A DNA stretch of 64,000 bases from contig NZ_SLXU01000001.1 in assembly GCF_004343505.1 (NCBI RefSeq), positions 496,001-560,000 on the forward strand. The letters are read 5' to 3'. Positions within the stretch are counted from its first letter, which is position 1, and every line of letters starts with the position of its first letter. The stretch is from Rhodovulum bhavnagarense. Lineage in GTDB: Bacteria; Pseudomonadota; Alphaproteobacteria; Rhodobacterales; Rhodobacteraceae. The translations under genes and the position numbers were made by a program. The notes under the pieces were generated by a model that worked only from the letters and a program-made list of their open reading frames with translations, was not told where the DNA came from and did not search any database. Shown here piece after piece: positions 56,325 to 63,942 of this stretch.

Positions 56325-57466
56325 CCGCGCGCCTCCAGCATCTGTCGGGCCACGATCAGGCGCATGATCTCGTTGGTGCCCTCCAGGATCTGGTGTACCC
56401 GCAGGTCGCGCACGATCTTTTCGATCCCGTAATCGGCCAGATAGCCATAGCCGCCATGCAGTTGCAGGCACTGGTCGGCCACGCGACTGCCGGCCTCGGT
56501 CACGAATTTCTTGGCCATGGCGCAGAATTTCGTCGCGTCCGGCGCGCCCTGGTCCAGTTTCCACGCGGCCTGCCGCAGGAAGGTGCGGGCTGCCTGCAGC
56601 TCGATCTCGCAATCGGCCAGGCGGAATTGCAGTGCCTGGAACTGGTCGATGGGGCGGCCGAAGGCCTTGCGCTCGCCCATATAGGTCAGCGTGGCGTCCA
56701 GCGCGGCCTGTGCGGCACCCAGCGAACAGGCCGCGATATTCAGCCGCCCGCCATCAAGCCCCATCATCGCGTATCTGAAGCCCTTGCCTTCCTCGCCCAG
56801 CAGGTTCGCCGCCGGAACCGCGCAGCCGTCGAACTGGACCTGCCGCGTGGGTTGGGACCGCCAGCCCATCTTGGCCTCCAACCCGCCAAAGGACAGGCCC
56901 TCGGCCCCGTCCTCGACGATCAGAGAGGAAATCCCGCGCGGCCCGTCCTCGCCCGTGCGGGCCATCACGATATAAGCGTCCGAATAGCCGCCACCGGAGA
57001 TGAACGCCTTGGTCCCGGTCAGGGCATAGCCGTCATTCGTCCGTTCGGCCCGGGTTTTCAGCGCCGCCGCATCCGATCCCGATCCCGGTTCGGTCAGGCA
57101 ATAGGAAAACACCTTGTCCATGGTCAGCGCTGGCGCAAGGAACCGGTCCTTGACATCGTCGCTGCCGAAGCTGTCCAGCATCTTGGCGCACATGTTGTGG
57201 ATCGACAGGAAGGCCGCGACCGAGGGACAAGCCATCGAAAGCGCCTCGAAGACCAGCGTTGCATCCAGTCGCGTGAGACCCGAGCCGCCCGATTCCTCGC
57301 GCACGTAAAGCCCGGCAAAGCCCAACTCGGCCAGTTTCGGCCACAGTTCTTTCGGGATGGTGCCGTCATCTTCCCATTTCTGCGCGAAGGGGGCGATCAT
57401 TTCTGCCCCGAAGGCGCGCGCCATGTCGAAAATCGCGACCTGTTCCTCGGTCAGTGCGAAATCCAT
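56321..57466 (-). CDS. Acyl-CoA dehydrogenase, probable isobutyryl-CoA dehydrogenase
   Basis: This gene encodes 381 residues. The fold is a standard FAD-dependent acyl-CoA dehydrogenase: YCLTEPGSGSDAAALKTRAER binds FAD, and the catalytic glutamate is in VHQILEGTNEIMRLIVAR near the C-terminus. Placement directly before a 3-hydroxyisobutyryl-CoA hydrolase and mmsB makes isobutyryl-CoA the likely substrate. It is the first gene of the four-gene operon. A dyad TGAACACCCGTTCA lies just upstream of the ATG. A GGAGGAGG-type ribosome site precedes the start. Confidence 0.92.
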   Translation of the reverse strand: MDFALTEEQVAIFDMARAFGAEMIAPFAQKWEDDGTIPKELWPKLAELGFAGLYVREESGGSGLTRLDATLVFEALSMACPSVAAFLSIHNMCAKMLDSFGSDDVKDRFLAPALTMDKVFSYCLTEPGSGSDAAALKTRAERTNDGYALTGTKAFISGGGYSDAYIVMARTGEDGPRGISSLIVEDGAEGLSFGGLEAKMGWRSQPTRQVQFDGCAVPAANLLGEEGKGFRYAMMGLDGGRLNIAACSLGAAQAALDATLTYMGERKAFGRPIDQFQALQFRLADCEIELQAARTFLRQAAWKLDQGAPDATKFCAMAKKFVTEAGSRVADQCLQLHGGYGYLADYGIEKIVRDLRVHQILEGTNEIMRLIVARQMLEARG

Positions 57467-57488
57467 CTCTGCCTCCTCCCGGTATTAT

Positions 57489-57502
57489 TGAACACCCGTT
57501 CA
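57489..57502. promoter_or_regulatory. Candidate operator of the valine-catabolic operon
   Basis: TGAAC (57489-57493) and GTTCA (57498-57502) are perfect inverted arms with a four-base centre. The site is 23 bases before the acyl-CoA dehydrogenase ATG, inside the 71-base gap that must contain the promoter. TGAAC-N4-GTTCA dyads are common TetR-family operators for acyl-CoA genes; the regulator here is unknown. Confidence 0.5.
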
Positions 57503-57537
57503 TTTGACAGGTCCGCCAAAGGGATTGCAAGCAGCCC

Positions 57538-58668
57538 TCACAGGTCGGCGTTGTATTCCTCGATGAGGGAATGGATCACCGCGCGCACGGCGTCGTCGGG
57601 CGTGCCCCCGGCCGCGATGGCGTTGGCATGCACATGGCGCTGGCGGTCGGCGCTGGTGCCATCGGCGATGACGTCGCGCGCGGCATGCACCTCGTCAAGA
57701 CAGCCCAGGGCGGCGGCATCGCGCTCGACCAGCGCGATCAGTTCTTCCAGCAGGTCTGGAAACGGCACCAGCGCCTTGCGACCGAAATCAATCAACCCCT
57801 CGGTGATGCCGTAACGCTGTGCGCGCCAGCGGTTTTCCCCGATCAGGAAACGTTCATAGACGCGCCAGCGCTGGTTTTGTCCGGCCAGCCGCCACAGCAT
57901 CCGCGCGATGCACTGGGTCAACGCGGCGATGGACAAGGCATGGTCCAGCCGGGGCGAGACATCGCAAATGCGCGCCTCGATCGTGGGAAACCGTGCCGAG
58001 GGGCGCAAGTCCCACCAGATGCGGCTTGCATCCTCGATAAGGCCCAGGGACACCAGGGTACCCACGGAACGTTTGTAATCCGACCAGCTTTCGAACCGGG
58101 GCGGCAGGCCGGTGCGGGGCAGGTTGTCGAACACCGTCAGCCGGTACGAGGCCAGCCCAGTATCCAACCCCTGCCAGAATGGCGATGAGGCAGACATCGC
58201 CAGAAGATGCGGCAGGAAATACGACATCTGCGCCATCAGGTCGATGCGCTGGTCCTTGTCCGGCACGCCGACATGCACATGCATTCCGCAGATCAGCATC
58301 CGCCTCGCCACGCCGGCCAGTGCCTTTTCCAGATCGTTATACCTGTCCTTGTCGGTGTGATGTTGCTGTTTCCAGTCGGCGGCGGGGTGGCAAGACACCG
58401 CGATCGGAGCCAGCCCGTGGTGCGCGGCATTCCTGGCGACCGTGGCGCGCAGGCGCCTGAGGTCGTCGCGGGCCTGCGGGACGGTCGTACAGACGCGCGT
58501 ACCCACCTCGATCTGGCATTGCAGGAATTCCGGCGTGACCTGGTCGCCCAACTCGGCGATGCAGTCCTGCATCAAACCCTTCGGGGCCTCGGCCAACGCG
58601 CAGGTCTCGACGTCGACAAGGAGGTATTCCTCCTCGATCCCGATGGTGAATTCGGGCGTTTCGGCCAT
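57538..58668 (-). CDS. YbdK-family carboxylate-amine ligase (glutamate-cysteine ligase-like)
   Basis: This gene encodes 376 residues. ATG 58668 gives [19 protein letters not shown], and IGIEEEYLL is the family's ATP/metal-binding opening. [22 protein letters not shown] and [13 protein letters not shown] are also typical. E. coli YbdK has weak gamma-glutamylcysteine ligase activity, but the true substrate of most family members is unknown. It precedes the valine operon by 71 bases on the same strand, though a dedicated operator suggests separate transcription. Confidence 0.88.
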   Translation of the reverse strand: MAETPEFTIGIEEEYLLVDVETCALAEAPKGLMQDCIAELGDQVTPEFLQCQIEVGTRVCTTVPQARDDLRRLRATVARNAAHHGLAPIAVSCHPAADWKQQHHTDKDRYNDLEKALAGVARRMLICGMHVHVGVPDKDQRIDLMAQMSYFLPHLLAMSASSPFWQGLDTGLASYRLTVFDNLPRTGLPPRFESWSDYKRSVGTLVSLGLIEDASRIWWDLRPSARFPTIEARICDVSPRLDHALSIAALTQCIARMLWRLAGQNQRWRVYERFLIGENRWRAQRYGITEGLIDFGRKALVPFPDLLEELIALVERDAAALGCLDEVHAARDVIADGTSADRQRHVHANAIAAGGTPDDAVRAVIHSLIEEYNADL

Positions 58669-58752
58669 GCCGTTCCTCCGGCGAGGCATGAATTTCCTGA
58701 CCAGCAAAACAGACCTGCCCGCTTGCGGCAAGTCCGAAGGCAGGGCAGGGGA

Positions 58753-59334
58753 TCAGCGCGTCAGGATCATCCTGTCGCTGACGAACTCGATCCGGCCGAA
58801 GCGGTTCAGATAGGCCATGCCCAGCAGGGAGTCATCCATCGTTCCGCCATTGACGAAGGCGCGCACACGGTTGTCCACGATGGGGCCCAGCCGCATTTCG
58901 TCAAGGCGCACCCGCGCGGTCGACACTACCCCGTTGGCGGTGCGTGCCTCGCCAAGATAAGGCAGCGTTTCGGGGTCCAGCCCTACGCGCGCGGCGTCCT
59001 TGCGGGTCAGCACCACATCGGTTGCACCGGTATCCACCACGAAACGCACCGGCGCCCCGTTCACCAGGATTGTCAGGTAATAATGGCCATCCGGCGCACG
59101 GGGCACCTCGATCTTGCGCGCCTCGGCAAAGATCGCCTGCCTGGGGGCGATCGTCTGGCGGATGTCGGACCACAGCCCCAGGCCCGCGATCACCCCCAAA
59201 AAGATCAGCGCCCAGATCGCCGCCTGTTGCGACAGCCTGCCCAGCCGCTGACGGTTCTCAACGAGGAAATAGCCGCCGATGGCCGCGCCCAGCAGGATCA
59301 GGTAGATGAGACGTCCGAAATCGTCGCCGTTCAT
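58753..59334 (-). CDS. Retropepsin-like aspartic protease, membrane anchored
   Basis: This gene encodes 193 residues. Two N-terminal membrane helices (LIYLILLGAAIGGYFL and AAIWALIFLGVIAGLGLW) precede a single retropepsin-like domain with the active-site motif VRFVVDTGATDVVLTRKDA and the typical SLLGMAYLNRF near the end. As for retroviral proteases, one domain implies a homodimer. It belongs to the TIGR02281-type group common in alphaproteobacteria, whose substrates are unknown. The gaps to its neighbours are 84 and 61 bases. Confidence 0.88.
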   Translation of the reverse strand: MNGDDFGRLIYLILLGAAIGGYFLVENRQRLGRLSQQAAIWALIFLGVIAGLGLWSDIRQTIAPRQAIFAEARKIEVPRAPDGHYYLTILVNGAPVRFVVDTGATDVVLTRKDAARVGLDPETLPYLGEARTANGVVSTARVRLDEMRLGPIVDNRVRAFVNGGTMDDSLLGMAYLNRFGRIEFVSDRMILTR

Positions 59335-59395
59335 GCCGATACCCTCAGGAGTTCAACCCGTCATATAGGGGCGGAAACGCGCCGCGCGAGGGGCC

Positions 59396-60016
59396 TTAGC
59401 CCGGGGCAAGTCCGAAATCGGCAAGCCCGTCCAGAACGAACTGTACCGACAGCGCCGCCAGAAGCATCCCCAGCAGGCGCGTGACAACGTTTATGCCGGT
59501 GCGGCCAAGAGCCCTTTCCAGAACCCCCGCGGCCAGGAACAGTACCAAGACCAGCCCGATCACCGCCACCATCACCAGGTGCACGCCCAGCATGGCCCAC
59601 GGATCGCGTCCGACCGCTCCGTTCAGCAGGATCATCGTTGCCATCGCGCCGGGCCCCGCGATCAACGGCGTGGCGAGCGGAAAGACCGAAGGATCGGGCC
59701 TGTCGTCATGGGCCTGGTCCTCGCGCCGCTTGGTGCGACGTTCGAACAGCATCTCCAGCGCTGTCAGGAATAACAGGATGCCGCCGGCGATGCGGAAGGC
59801 GGGCATCGAGATTCCGACAAAGGTCAGCACCGCTTCGCCGAGCACGCCAAAGAGTGTCAGCAGACCCACCGCGATGCCGGCGGATCGCAGGGCGATGGCA
59901 CGCCTCTCCGCGGCTGGGGTGCCCGCGGTCACCGCCACGAATAGCGGTGCCAGGCCGATCGGATCAATGATCACGAACAGCGTGACAAAGGCGCTGATGT
60001 AGAATGACAACTCCAC
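59396..60016 (-). CDS. MarC-family integral membrane protein
   Basis: This gene encodes 206 residues with six hydrophobic segments. FVTLFVIIDPIGLAPLFVAVT at the N-terminus and PLIAGPGAMATMILL in the middle are the MarC signatures. A cytoplasmic charged loop (FERRTKRREDQAHDDRPD) divides the two three-helix halves. The transport function of MarC proteins is not established, and the name's link to multiple antibiotic resistance is not supported. The start lies three bases after the ABC-F stop, so the two are cotranscribed. Confidence 0.9.
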   Translation of the reverse strand: MELSFYISAFVTLFVIIDPIGLAPLFVAVTAGTPAAERRAIALRSAGIAVGLLTLFGVLGEAVLTFVGISMPAFRIAGGILLFLTALEMLFERRTKRREDQAHDDRPDPSVFPLATPLIAGPGAMATMILLNGAVGRDPWAMLGVHLVMVAVIGLVLVLFLAAGVLERALGRTGINVVTRLLGMLLAALSVQFVLDGLADFGLAPG

Positions 60017-60019
60017 TTT

Positions 60020-61867
60020 CTAGATCTCTGTTTTCTCAAGATTTTCAAGGGCCGTCATCCACAGACCCTCGGCCCGTTCCATGGCCTCTTCGATCTCGGC
60101 GAACTTGCGTTGCCAAAGCAACCTCTCATCCTCGCGCGCGCCGTCGTAAAGATCCGGCTCTGCCAGTTTCCCGGCCAGTTTCTCACGCATCTCTGTCAAC
60201 TTTTCGACCCGTGCCTCGCATTTTCGCACCTCGGCGCGTAGCGCCTGCACCTCGTTGCGGCCGGGGCGCCGGGGTGAGGATTTCGTGACTTGCGGTTTTG
60301 CGGGCGTGTCGGTTGCCAGCAGCATCCGACGATAGGCATCCAGATCGTCATCATAGGGCGCCACGCGTCCGCCTTGCACCAGCCACAGCCGGTCGGCCAC
60401 CAGCGACAGAAGATGCATGTCATGACTGACGAGTATCACCGCCCCGCCATAGGCGTTCAACGCCTGGGCCAGGGCCTCGCGGCTTTCGATATCGAGGTGG
60501 TTCGTGGGTTCGTCGAGGATCAGCAGGTGGGGCGCGTCGAGCGTGGCCAGCAACAGCGACAATCGTGCCTTTTGCCCGCCCGATAGCTTGGCAACCGCCG
60601 TTTCGGCCTGGTCGGCGCCCAGCCCGAACCCGGCCAGTCGCGCGCGCAGCTTGGCGGGCGCTTCTTCGGGGCGTTCGCGGCGGATATGATCGAGGGGCGT
60701 TTCGTCCAGGTGCAATTCGTCGACCTGGTGCTGGGCGAAATAGCCGATGCGCAGTTTCGTTGCGCTGGTCACGCGCCCGCCCATCGCGGGCAACCGGCCA
60801 GACAGCAGTTTCGAAAGCGTCGACTTGCCCTCGCCGTTACGGCCCAAAAGCGCGATCCTGTCATCCTGGTCGATGCGCAAGCTCAACCGGGACAAGACCG
60901 GCTTGCCGTCATAGCCCACGCTTGCGCTTTCCAGCGCGACGATGGGCGGGGACAACTCGTCGGGGGCGGGGAAGGTAAAGACGGTGCGCGCCGCCTCTTC
61001 GGGGGCGGCGATGATGTCCATCTTTTCCAGCATCTTCAGCCGGGATTGCGCCTGTTTGGCCTTGGTGGCCTTGGCGCGGAACCGGTCGACGAAACTTTGC
61101 AGATGGGCGCGCCGGGCCTCCTGCTTCTTGGCCTCGGCGGCTTGCACCGCGCGGCTGGCGGCACGGGCGCGCGCAAAGCTGTCGTAGCCGCCTGTGTAAA
61201 GCGTCAGCTTGCGGTTCTCGAGGTGCAGGATATGGCCCACCGCGCGGTTCAGCAGGTCGCGGTCGTGCGAGATCAGGATCACCGTGTGCGGATAGCGGGC
61301 AAGATAACCCTCAAGCCACAAGGCACCTTCGAGATCGAGATAGTTGGTCGGCTCGTCCAGGAGCAGAATGTCGGGACGTGCAAACAGCACACCGGCCAGG
61401 GCCACGCGCATCCGCCATCCGCCCGAAAAGGCGCGGCATGGCATCGCCTGTTCGGCCTCGGTGAAGCCCAGGCCCTTGAGAATCGCCGCCGCGCGCCCCT
61501 CGGCGCCCCAGGCGTCGATATCGGCCAGCCGGGTCTGAATCTCGGCGATCCGGTGCGGGTCGGTGGCGGTGTCGGCCTCGGCCAGCAGGCTGGCGCGTTC
61601 GGAATCGGCGGCCAGAACGGTATCGATCAGGGAATCATCGGTCGCGGGCGCCTCTTGCGCCACGCCGCCGATGCGGGCGCGCGGGGGCAGGGCAATCTCG
61701 CCCGATTCGAGCGTCAGCTCGCCCCGGATCAGGCGGAACAGCGTGGTCTTGCCCGCGCCGTTGCGACCGACAAGGCCCACCTTGTGCCCATCGGGAATAA
61801 CGGCCGAGGCCGCGTCAAATAGCGGGCGGCCCTCGATGGCATAGGAAATGTCGTTGATACGCAGCAT
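60020..61867 (-). CDS. ABC-F family ATPase
   Basis: This gene encodes 615 residues with two ABC modules and no membrane domain. Walker A motifs are GRNGAGKTTLFRL and GRNGEGKSTLSKL; signatures are FSGGWRMRVALA and LSGGQKARLSLL. The linker between them (about residues 235-305, with RAKATKAKQAQSRLKMLEKM) is the P-site interaction motif region, and a C-terminal coiled coil (RAEVRKCEARVEKLTEMREKL) follows. The architecture is nearest E. coli YheS/Uup, which act on the ribosome. It faces ndk across a 122-base gap. Confidence 0.93.
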   Translation of the reverse strand: MLRINDISYAIEGRPLFDAASAVIPDGHKVGLVGRNGAGKTTLFRLIRGELTLESGEIALPPRARIGGVAQEAPATDDSLIDTVLAADSERASLLAEADTATDPHRIAEIQTRLADIDAWGAEGRAAAILKGLGFTEAEQAMPCRAFSGGWRMRVALAGVLFARPDILLLDEPTNYLDLEGALWLEGYLARYPHTVILISHDRDLLNRAVGHILHLENRKLTLYTGGYDSFARARAASRAVQAAEAKKQEARRAHLQSFVDRFRAKATKAKQAQSRLKMLEKMDIIAAPEEAARTVFTFPAPDELSPPIVALESASVGYDGKPVLSRLSLRIDQDDRIALLGRNGEGKSTLSKLLSGRLPAMGGRVTSATKLRIGYFAQHQVDELHLDETPLDHIRRERPEEAPAKLRARLAGFGLGADQAETAVAKLSGGQKARLSLLLATLDAPHLLILDEPTNHLDIESREALAQALNAYGGAVILVSHDMHLLSLVADRLWLVQGGRVAPYDDDLDAYRRMLLATDTPAKPQVTKSSPRRPGRNEVQALRAEVRKCEARVEKLTEMREKLAGKLAEPDLYDGAREDERLLWQRKFAEIEEAMERAEGLWMTALENLEKTEI

Positions 61868-61989
61868 GGGGCGGGTGTGCCGCAGCCGCCGCGCCCCGTC
61901 AATCGCGGCTTTTCAAGTGGCAGACCCCATGCTAGCAGGGCCGCGATTTATCACCGCCGCGACCCTCGCGGCGTTCAGGAGGACGAAAA

Positions 61990-62412
61990 ATGGCGATTCA
62001 ACGCACGTTCAGCATCATCAAGCCCGACGCGACCGCCCGCAACCTGACCGGCGCGATCAACGCCAAGCTGGAGGCCGCCGGCCTGCGCATCATCGCGCAA
62101 AAGCGGATCCACCTGACTCAGGCGCAGGCCGGCGTGTTCTATGCCGTGCACAAAGAGCGTCCCTTCTACGGCGAACTTTGCGAATTCATGGCCTCGGGCC
62201 CGATTGTTGTTCAGGTTCTGGAAGGTGAGGACGCAATCGCGAAGAATCGCGAAGTGATGGGGGCAACCAACCCCGCCGAGGCCGCCGAGGGTACGATCCG
62301 CAAGGAATTCGCGCTGTCGATCGGCGAGAACTCTGTCCATGGCTCGGACGCAGAGGACACCGCCAAGGAAGAAATCGCCTATTTCTTCTCGGGACTCGAA
62401 CTGGTCGGTTGA
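61990..62412 (+). CDS. ndk: Nucleoside diphosphate kinase
   Basis: This gene encodes 140 residues. The enzyme equilibrates nucleoside di- and triphosphates through a phosphohistidine. [19 protein letters not shown] opens the fold, and the catalytic histidine lies in the motif [19 protein letters not shown] lies ten bases before the ATG. The gene has its own strong terminator and is divergent from the ABC-F gene. Confidence 0.97.
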   Translation: MAIQRTFSIIKPDATARNLTGAINAKLEAAGLRIIAQKRIHLTQAQAGVFYAVHKERPFYGELCEFMASGPIVVQVLEGEDAIAKNREVMGATNPAEAAEGTIRKEFALSIGENSVHGSDAEDTAKEEIAYFFSGLELVG

Positions 62413-62452
62413 TCCGCGGCGCATCTTGGCGCGCTTGAATTAGACTGATTCG

Positions 62453-62485
62453 AGGGCCGTTCCTTGGGGAGCGGCCCTTTATTTT
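62453..62485 (+). terminator. Rho-independent terminator of ndk
   Basis: AGGGCCGTTCC (62453-62463) pairs with GGAGCGGCCCT (62468-62478), with one G-U pair and a four-base loop. It is followed by a T-rich TTATTTT. It lies 40 bases after the ndk stop and is the clearest plus-strand terminator in the window. Confidence 0.88.
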
Positions 62486-62736
62486 GTCCCGGCGCGGGGG
62501 CTGCCTGTCCGAATCTGGCGATTTTTCCTGTCCCGGCGCCCCGGCCCGAGTCACATGGCAGGCCGCGGAACGGGTATATCTGAGGGCCTGATCGTGCCGT
62601 TTCGGGGGCTTTCAGGCGCGGCCTGCGGCCGCAGCGCGTCAACCTGTCATCACCTCCGCAAAGAGGTATCAGCCTGTGGTGCCCCGGATGCCTGGTCTGG
62701 GCGCGGCGCCTTGGTACCGCTTGCGCAGATCAAGGC
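62486..62736. other. Non-coding gap between ndk and the light-harvesting locus
   Basis: This stretch lies between two facing terminators and I see no gene, repeat or promoter in it. A plus-strand open frame starting at 62555 runs antisense through the repeat protein gene and lacks a ribosome site. Confidence 0.6.
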
Positions 62737-62737
62737 C

Positions 62738-62782
62738 ATAAAAGAAAGCGCCCGCGCGGGCCATACGGGCCGGCGCGGGCGC
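62738..62782 (-). terminator. Rho-independent terminator of the triple-repeat gene
   Basis: On the minus strand GCGCCCGCGC-type arms (62767-62782 and 62748-62762) form a stem of about 15 pairs with one mismatch and a four-base loop, followed by TTTCTTTTAT (62738-62747). It lies 18 bases after the gene's stop, which supports that gene being expressed. Confidence 0.85.
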
Positions 62783-62800
62783 AAATGTGATGGCGGCGCG

Positions 62801-63127
62801 TTACTGAACGTGCGCCGCGATGCCGTAATAGGCGCGTTTGGACAGCAGTTTCCAGCCCATCCAGCTCGACAGGGGCGTGGGGTTGCTGGTCGTCAATTCG
62901 ACATGACCCTCGCCCGTTCCGCCAAGTACCGGCCAGTTCATAGCGCTGGACAGCGGCGTGGGATTGCCGGTCGTCAGTTCGACCTGACGGGTGTTTTTCG
63001 ACAGGCAGTCGACACCTAGCATGTCAGAAAACGGCGTGGAGCTGGCGCTGCGGTCAAAGGTGACATCGGTCATGCGGTCCTTGCTGGACAGCTTCGGAAG
63101 CCAGTCGTCCCAGATATACTTGGTCAT
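62801..63127 (-). CDS. Unrecognised triple-repeat protein divergent from pucBA
   Basis: This gene encodes 108 residues. I do not recognise the family. After a tryptophan-rich head (MTKYIWDDWLPKLSSKDRM), three copies of a 26-27-residue unit follow, at about residues 22-47, 49-74 and 76-101. Copies 2 and 3 share VELTT(G/S)NPTPLSSxMxW; copy 1 is degenerate (SSTPFSDMLG). The tail is basic and aromatic (KLLSKRAYYGIAAHVQ). There is no clear membrane helix or signal peptide. AGGAGG lies four bases before ATG 63127 and a strong terminator follows the stop. Its position beside pucBA suggests a light-harvesting accessory, perhaps a linker or a gamma-like subunit comparable in size to PucE of Rhodobacter capsulatus. 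That is inference; I could not match the sequence. Confidence 0.75.
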   Translation of the reverse strand: MTKYIWDDWLPKLSSKDRMTDVTFDRSASSTPFSDMLGVDCLSKNTRQVELTTGNPTPLSSAMNWPVLGGTGEGHVELTTSNPTPLSSWMGWKLLSKRAYYGIAAHVQ

Positions 63128-63253
63128 GTTTCCTCCTGGTTCATGCTCGCGCATCGTTGCAGGTCGAGCGGGTGCGTTTGAGGCCCGACGAGAACGACAT
63201 ATTCCAAGTCGGCGCGCCCCATTACCCCACCATGTCACGAAAAATTCAATGGC

Positions 63254-63273
63254 GCTGACCGTCGCAGGTCAGC
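63254..63273. promoter_or_regulatory. Inverted repeat in the puc divergent region
   Basis: GCTGACC (63254-63260) and GGTCAGC (63267-63273) are perfect arms around GTCGCA. The centre GCG...GTCGC loosely resembles RegA/PrrA half-sites. It sits about midway between the two divergent start codons and could serve either direction. The regulator is not identified. Confidence 0.4.
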
Positions 63274-63334
63274 CTTGCGCCGCCCGGTCGCATTGCGCGG
63301 GTTTGGATCGATATGTCGCACGATTTGAGGGGTC

Positions 63335-63352
63335 TGTAAGGCTGCGTTGACA
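63335..63352 (+). promoter_or_regulatory. PpsR/CrtJ-type site overlapping the pucB -35 box
   Basis: TGT (63335-63337), twelve bases, ACA (63350-63352) exactly matches the TGT-N12-ACA recognised by PpsR/CrtJ, the aerobic repressor of photosynthesis genes. Its right end lies in TTGACA (63347-63352), a perfect -35 hexamer, so binding would block RNA polymerase directly. Confidence 0.75.
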
Positions 63353-63516
63353 TTGCCAACGTCAACTTCTTGTGACATCGTTTGTTCGTGACGATGCCGG
63401 GCATGTAACGCCCTGGACGCAAGATCAGGACCAAGTGTTCATATCCGGCCATTGTCGACATCGAGTGCAGGTTCTGCACGCAACGCAGTCGAAAACCATA
63501 TTGGGGAGACGACAAT

Positions 63517-63672
63517 ATGACTGACGATATGGACAAGGTCTGGCCGACCGGCCTGACGCTCGCCGAAGCTGAAGAGGTGCACAAGCAGCTCATCGACGGC
63601 ACCCGTGTGTTCGGCGCGATCGCGCTGTTCGCGCACTTCCTGGCCGCCGTTGCCACGCCGTGGCTCGGCTAA
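63517..63672 (+). CDS. pucB: LH2 (B800-850 type) light-harvesting beta chain
   Basis: This gene encodes 51 residues. The chain resembles Rhodobacter capsulatus Puc[21 protein letters not shown], then [20 protein letters not shown] and [11 protein letters not shown]. The membrane helix carries His40, which ligates the B850 bacteriochlorophyll; His22 lies in the polar head near the membrane surface. The C-terminal ATPWLG is conserved. GGGGAG precedes the ATG. pucA follows after 23 bases. The PpsR-type site upstream indicates light and oxygen control. Confidence 0.96.
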   Translation: MTDDMDKVWPTGLTLAEAEEVHKQLIDGTRVFGAIALFAHFLAAVATPWLG

Positions 63673-63695
63673 ACAAACCAAGGAGGACCTAGGTT

Positions 63696-63851
63696 ATGAA
63701 CAACGCGAAAATGTGGCTGGTCGTTAAGCCGACCGTGGGCATCCCGCTCTTCCTGACGGCCGTCGCCCTCAGCTCGTTCCTGGTGCATGCTGGCCTGGTG
63801 CTGAACACCACCTGGATCGGCGACTACCACAACGGCACCTCGGCCGAGTAA
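63696..63851 (+). CDS. pucA: LH2 light-harvesting alpha chain
   Basis: This gene encodes 51 residues. MNNAKMWLVVKPTVGIPLFL, then TAVALSSFLVHAGLVLNTTW and IGDYHNGTSAE, closely follow R. capsulatus PucA. His31 ligates B850. The C-terminal hydrogen-bond donors to the B850 acetyl groups appear as Tyr44-His45, where Rhodobacter has Tyr-Tyr or Tyr-Trp. The C-terminus is short, lacking the alanine-valine tail seen in R. capsulatus. AGGAGG lies nine bases before the ATG. pucC is expected next but would be past the window edge. Confidence 0.96.
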   Translation: MNNAKMWLVVKPTVGIPLFLTAVALSSFLVHAGLVLNTTWIGDYHNGTSAE

Positions 63852-63883
63852 TAGCCCTTGTGCTAGACATCATACTTTCGCTG

Positions 63884-63942
63884 CGGGCCGAATGGCCCGG
63901 GCGAGGGGATACGCGAAGGCCGGGGCATCTGCCTCGGCCTTT
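63884..63942 (+). terminator. Paired hairpins after pucA
   Basis: CGGGCC-GAAT-GGCCCG (63884-63899) is followed by a 12-base-pair stem (63916-63927 with 63930-63941, one G-U pair, innermost pairs open) and TTT. In R. capsulatus comparable structures after pucA end or protect the abundant pucBA message while letting some transcription reach pucC. The same role is likely here. Confidence 0.65.

Larger units (their letters stand above)
63128..63516. promoter_or_regulatory. Divergent regulatory region of the puc locus
   Basis: This 389-base gap holds the promoters of pucBA and the repeat gene. Apart from the two elements listed separately, I see no gene in it. A possible weak -10 for the pucB promoter lies around 63370-63376, which would leave a leader of about 135 bases before pucB. 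Confidence 0.6.

Noticed and set aside
62555-63019. A plus-strand frame of 154 codons across the triple-repeat gene
   Set aside because: Its apparent internal repeats simply mirror the repeats of the minus-strand gene, and it lacks a ribosome site and runs through a terminator.
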